A stretch of DNA of 26,053 bases from an uncultured Bacilli bacterium. GTDB taxonomy: Bacteria > Bacillota_I > Bacilli_A > RF39 > UBA660. Positions 25,204-26,053 of this stretch are shown piece by piece. How positions within the stretch are numbered: position 1 is the stretch's first letter; every line of letters starts with the position of its first letter. The notes under the pieces are model-generated. The model was not told the origin of the DNA. It searched no databases and saw only the letters and a list, made by a program, of their open reading frames with translations. The stretch lies in contig CAJUNF010000002.1 of the NCBI GenBank assembly GCA_910587775.1, forward strand, positions 1 to 26,053. The letters are read 5' to 3'. The position numbers and the translations under genes were made by a program.

Positions 25204-25270
25204 ATGCATAGTACTATGCATAGAAGGTTATATCCTTCTAATCTATGTAAACGCCTTTATGGCTGTTTAC
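25204..25270 (-). promoter_or_regulatory. Three-stem-loop cluster before the first TasA-like gene
   Basis: Three hairpins stand side by side in the 5' region: GTAAAC-A-GCC/GGC-GTTTAC (25270-25247), AGAAGG/CCTTCT with a six-base loop (25239-25222) and a perfect 18-bp palindrome, ATGCATAGTACTATGCAT (25221-25204). The ribosome binding site lies 14 bases further on, unpaired. Without T runs these are not terminators; 5' protection or processing of the subunit mRNA is likely. Confidence 0.7.
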
Positions 25271-25279
25271 CAAATTCAA

Positions 25280-25951
25280 CTAAGCCTTTTTCGATGGCTT
25301 ATTACTTTTCTTAGAAGAAGTTGATTTTGTTACTTTAGTTTTTTCTTCTTTTTCTAGCTGTTCTTGTAACTCTTTCATTCTTTTATATTCTAAGAATTCC
25401 TGTCTTTCTATCTCTTGACGTTTTTTGGTAGAAATCATAAATCCAATACCAAACCCAATCGTTATAATAAATGCAATTAATACAATCGTCATTGGTTCTG
25501 AAAGTTTTTTCATAATAGATCCAATACCAGGAATACGACCTATATAAATACCTTCTACATCTTTAAGCTCTACTAAGTTACGATCTTGAGATGAGTTATT
25601 ATCCCCTTTTGTAATGAAATATGTTTGTCCATCTTTTACGACAATATCAATAATACGGTGTGTTGTTACAGTTCCCGCTGCATCACGGAAAGCTATTACA
25701 TCATCAACCTGTAAAGCGGATGGATCAACAATTTTAGTAATAATTAAATCCCCTTTTCGAATTTCTGTTTCCATAGATCCAGACAAAACCATAAAAGGCT
25801 TATATCCAAAAATACTTGGAACAACATCTTCGTTTGTTTTTGCCTGAAACATAATACTAAGATTAATTACTAATATTGGAATCAGTATCACACAAGCTAT
25901 GATAACAATCCAATTACTAACGGATTGATACCATTTTTTTCCCATTTTCAT
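25280..25951 (-). CDS. sipW: SipW-type (ER-type) signal peptidase I, copy B
   Basis: A second signal peptidase of the Ser-His type, 223 residues from the chosen start. Membrane segment 1 is at about 14-34, Ser59 lies in SGSMETE, His98 in TTHRI and GDNN at 116-119. Membrane segment 2 spans about 154-173. The tail is cytoplasmic and Lys-rich and contains RQEFLEYKRMKE, similar to YQEFLEYQKSKE in copy A. The ATG at 25951 is preferred because GGTGAA lies four bases ahead; an upstream in-frame GTG at 25963 lies within this ribosome binding site region. It lies upstream of the major TasA-like gene in the same direction. Two SipW paralogues in one operon may each serve one TasA-like substrate. Confidence 0.9.
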   Translation of the reverse strand: MKMGKKWYQSVSNWIVIIACVILIPILVINLSIMFQAKTNEDVVPSIFGYKPFMVLSGSMETEIRKGDLIITKIVDPSALQVDDVIAFRDAAGTVTTHRIIDIVVKDGQTYFITKGDNNSSQDRNLVELKDVEGIYIGRIPGIGSIMKKLSEPMTIVLIAFIITIGFGIGFMISTKKRQEIERQEFLEYKRMKELQEQLEKEEKTKVTKSTSSKKSNKPSKKA

Positions 25952-25977
25952 TTCTTTCACCACATTTCATTTATCTT

Positions 25978-26053
25978 TTATTTTAAAATCAATTTTCTTA
26001 CCATTCCATTATCTGCAATCACTTCAGCAGCCATAGTTTCCTCTTCTGAAGGT
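25978..26053 (-). CDS. C-terminal end of an upstream gene (partial)
   Basis: The only frame open from the right edge reads PSEEETMAAEVIADNGMVRK and ends LILK at a TAA at 25980-25978, 26 bases ahead of the sipW copy B start. Twenty-four residues are too few to identify a family. If real, the surface operon begins outside the window. Confidence 0.4.
   Translation of the reverse strand, partial: PSEEETMAAEVIADNGMVRKLILK

Noticed and set aside
25173..25279. Separate promoter for the first TasA-like gene
   Set aside because: TTGAAT and TTTACA occur but neither has a -10 at the right spacing; the hairpins explain the region better.
1..26053. tRNA, rRNA or replication-origin sequences
   Set aside because: No cloverleaf ends with TTCGANNC-type arms, no rRNA-like conserved blocks and no DnaA-box cluster were recognised on either strand.

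Overview
The window is strongly AT-rich DNA from a low-GC Gram-positive bacterium (Bacillota, Bacilli/Erysipelotrichia-like). The reasons are a T-box riboswitch, GAGGTG/AAAGGAGG ribosome binding sites, sepF with divIVA, yqeG with yqeH, a sporulation sigma factor of the SigK type, and SipW/TasA-type surface genes. TGA is used as a stop (gatC, miaA), so this is not the Mycoplasma code. Finer placement is a guess; an uncultured gut lineage would fit.

Layout from left to right. (1) 1-5690, minus strand: a translation operon. Promoter and T-box leader (about 5484-5725), a degenerate HisRS-like protein, an unknown 170-aa protein, a compact archaeal-type AspRS, AsnRS, GatC and GatA (running off the left edge). 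Together these make Asp-tRNA and Asn-tRNA and amidate misacylated tRNA. (2) miaA (minus) diverges at 6604-6751 from two paralogous ABC exporter half-transporters (plus), probably a heterodimer. (3) 10313-10695 holds an internally deleted IS3/IS150-family element lying exactly between the second ABC gene and mutL. It supplies the last eight codons of the former and a terminator for the latter. (4) 10701-14463, minus: yqeG-yqeH-GNAT-mutL, tightly overlapped. (5) sigK (plus) converges on an unknown protein with a threefold repeat. (6) sepF and divIVA (minus), division and polarity, with their own promoter. (7) 17494-26053, minus: a surface-fibre operon of two SipW-type signal peptidases, two TasA/CalY-type secreted proteins, a 1245-residue multidomain surface protein and a 565-residue membrane-anchored protein. 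It ends in a clear terminator at 17494-17518.

The most interesting part is region 7. The first TasA-like gene is flanked on both sides by clusters of stem-loops, as expected if it is the abundant subunit. The giant protein carries at its C-terminus the same beta-sandwich signature (W-x-W-E/E-W followed by LDT and G) as the small secreted subunit, which suggests a membrane-attached stalk that presents or nucleates a TasA-like fibre. The functional claims for this cluster are inference from motifs and gene order.
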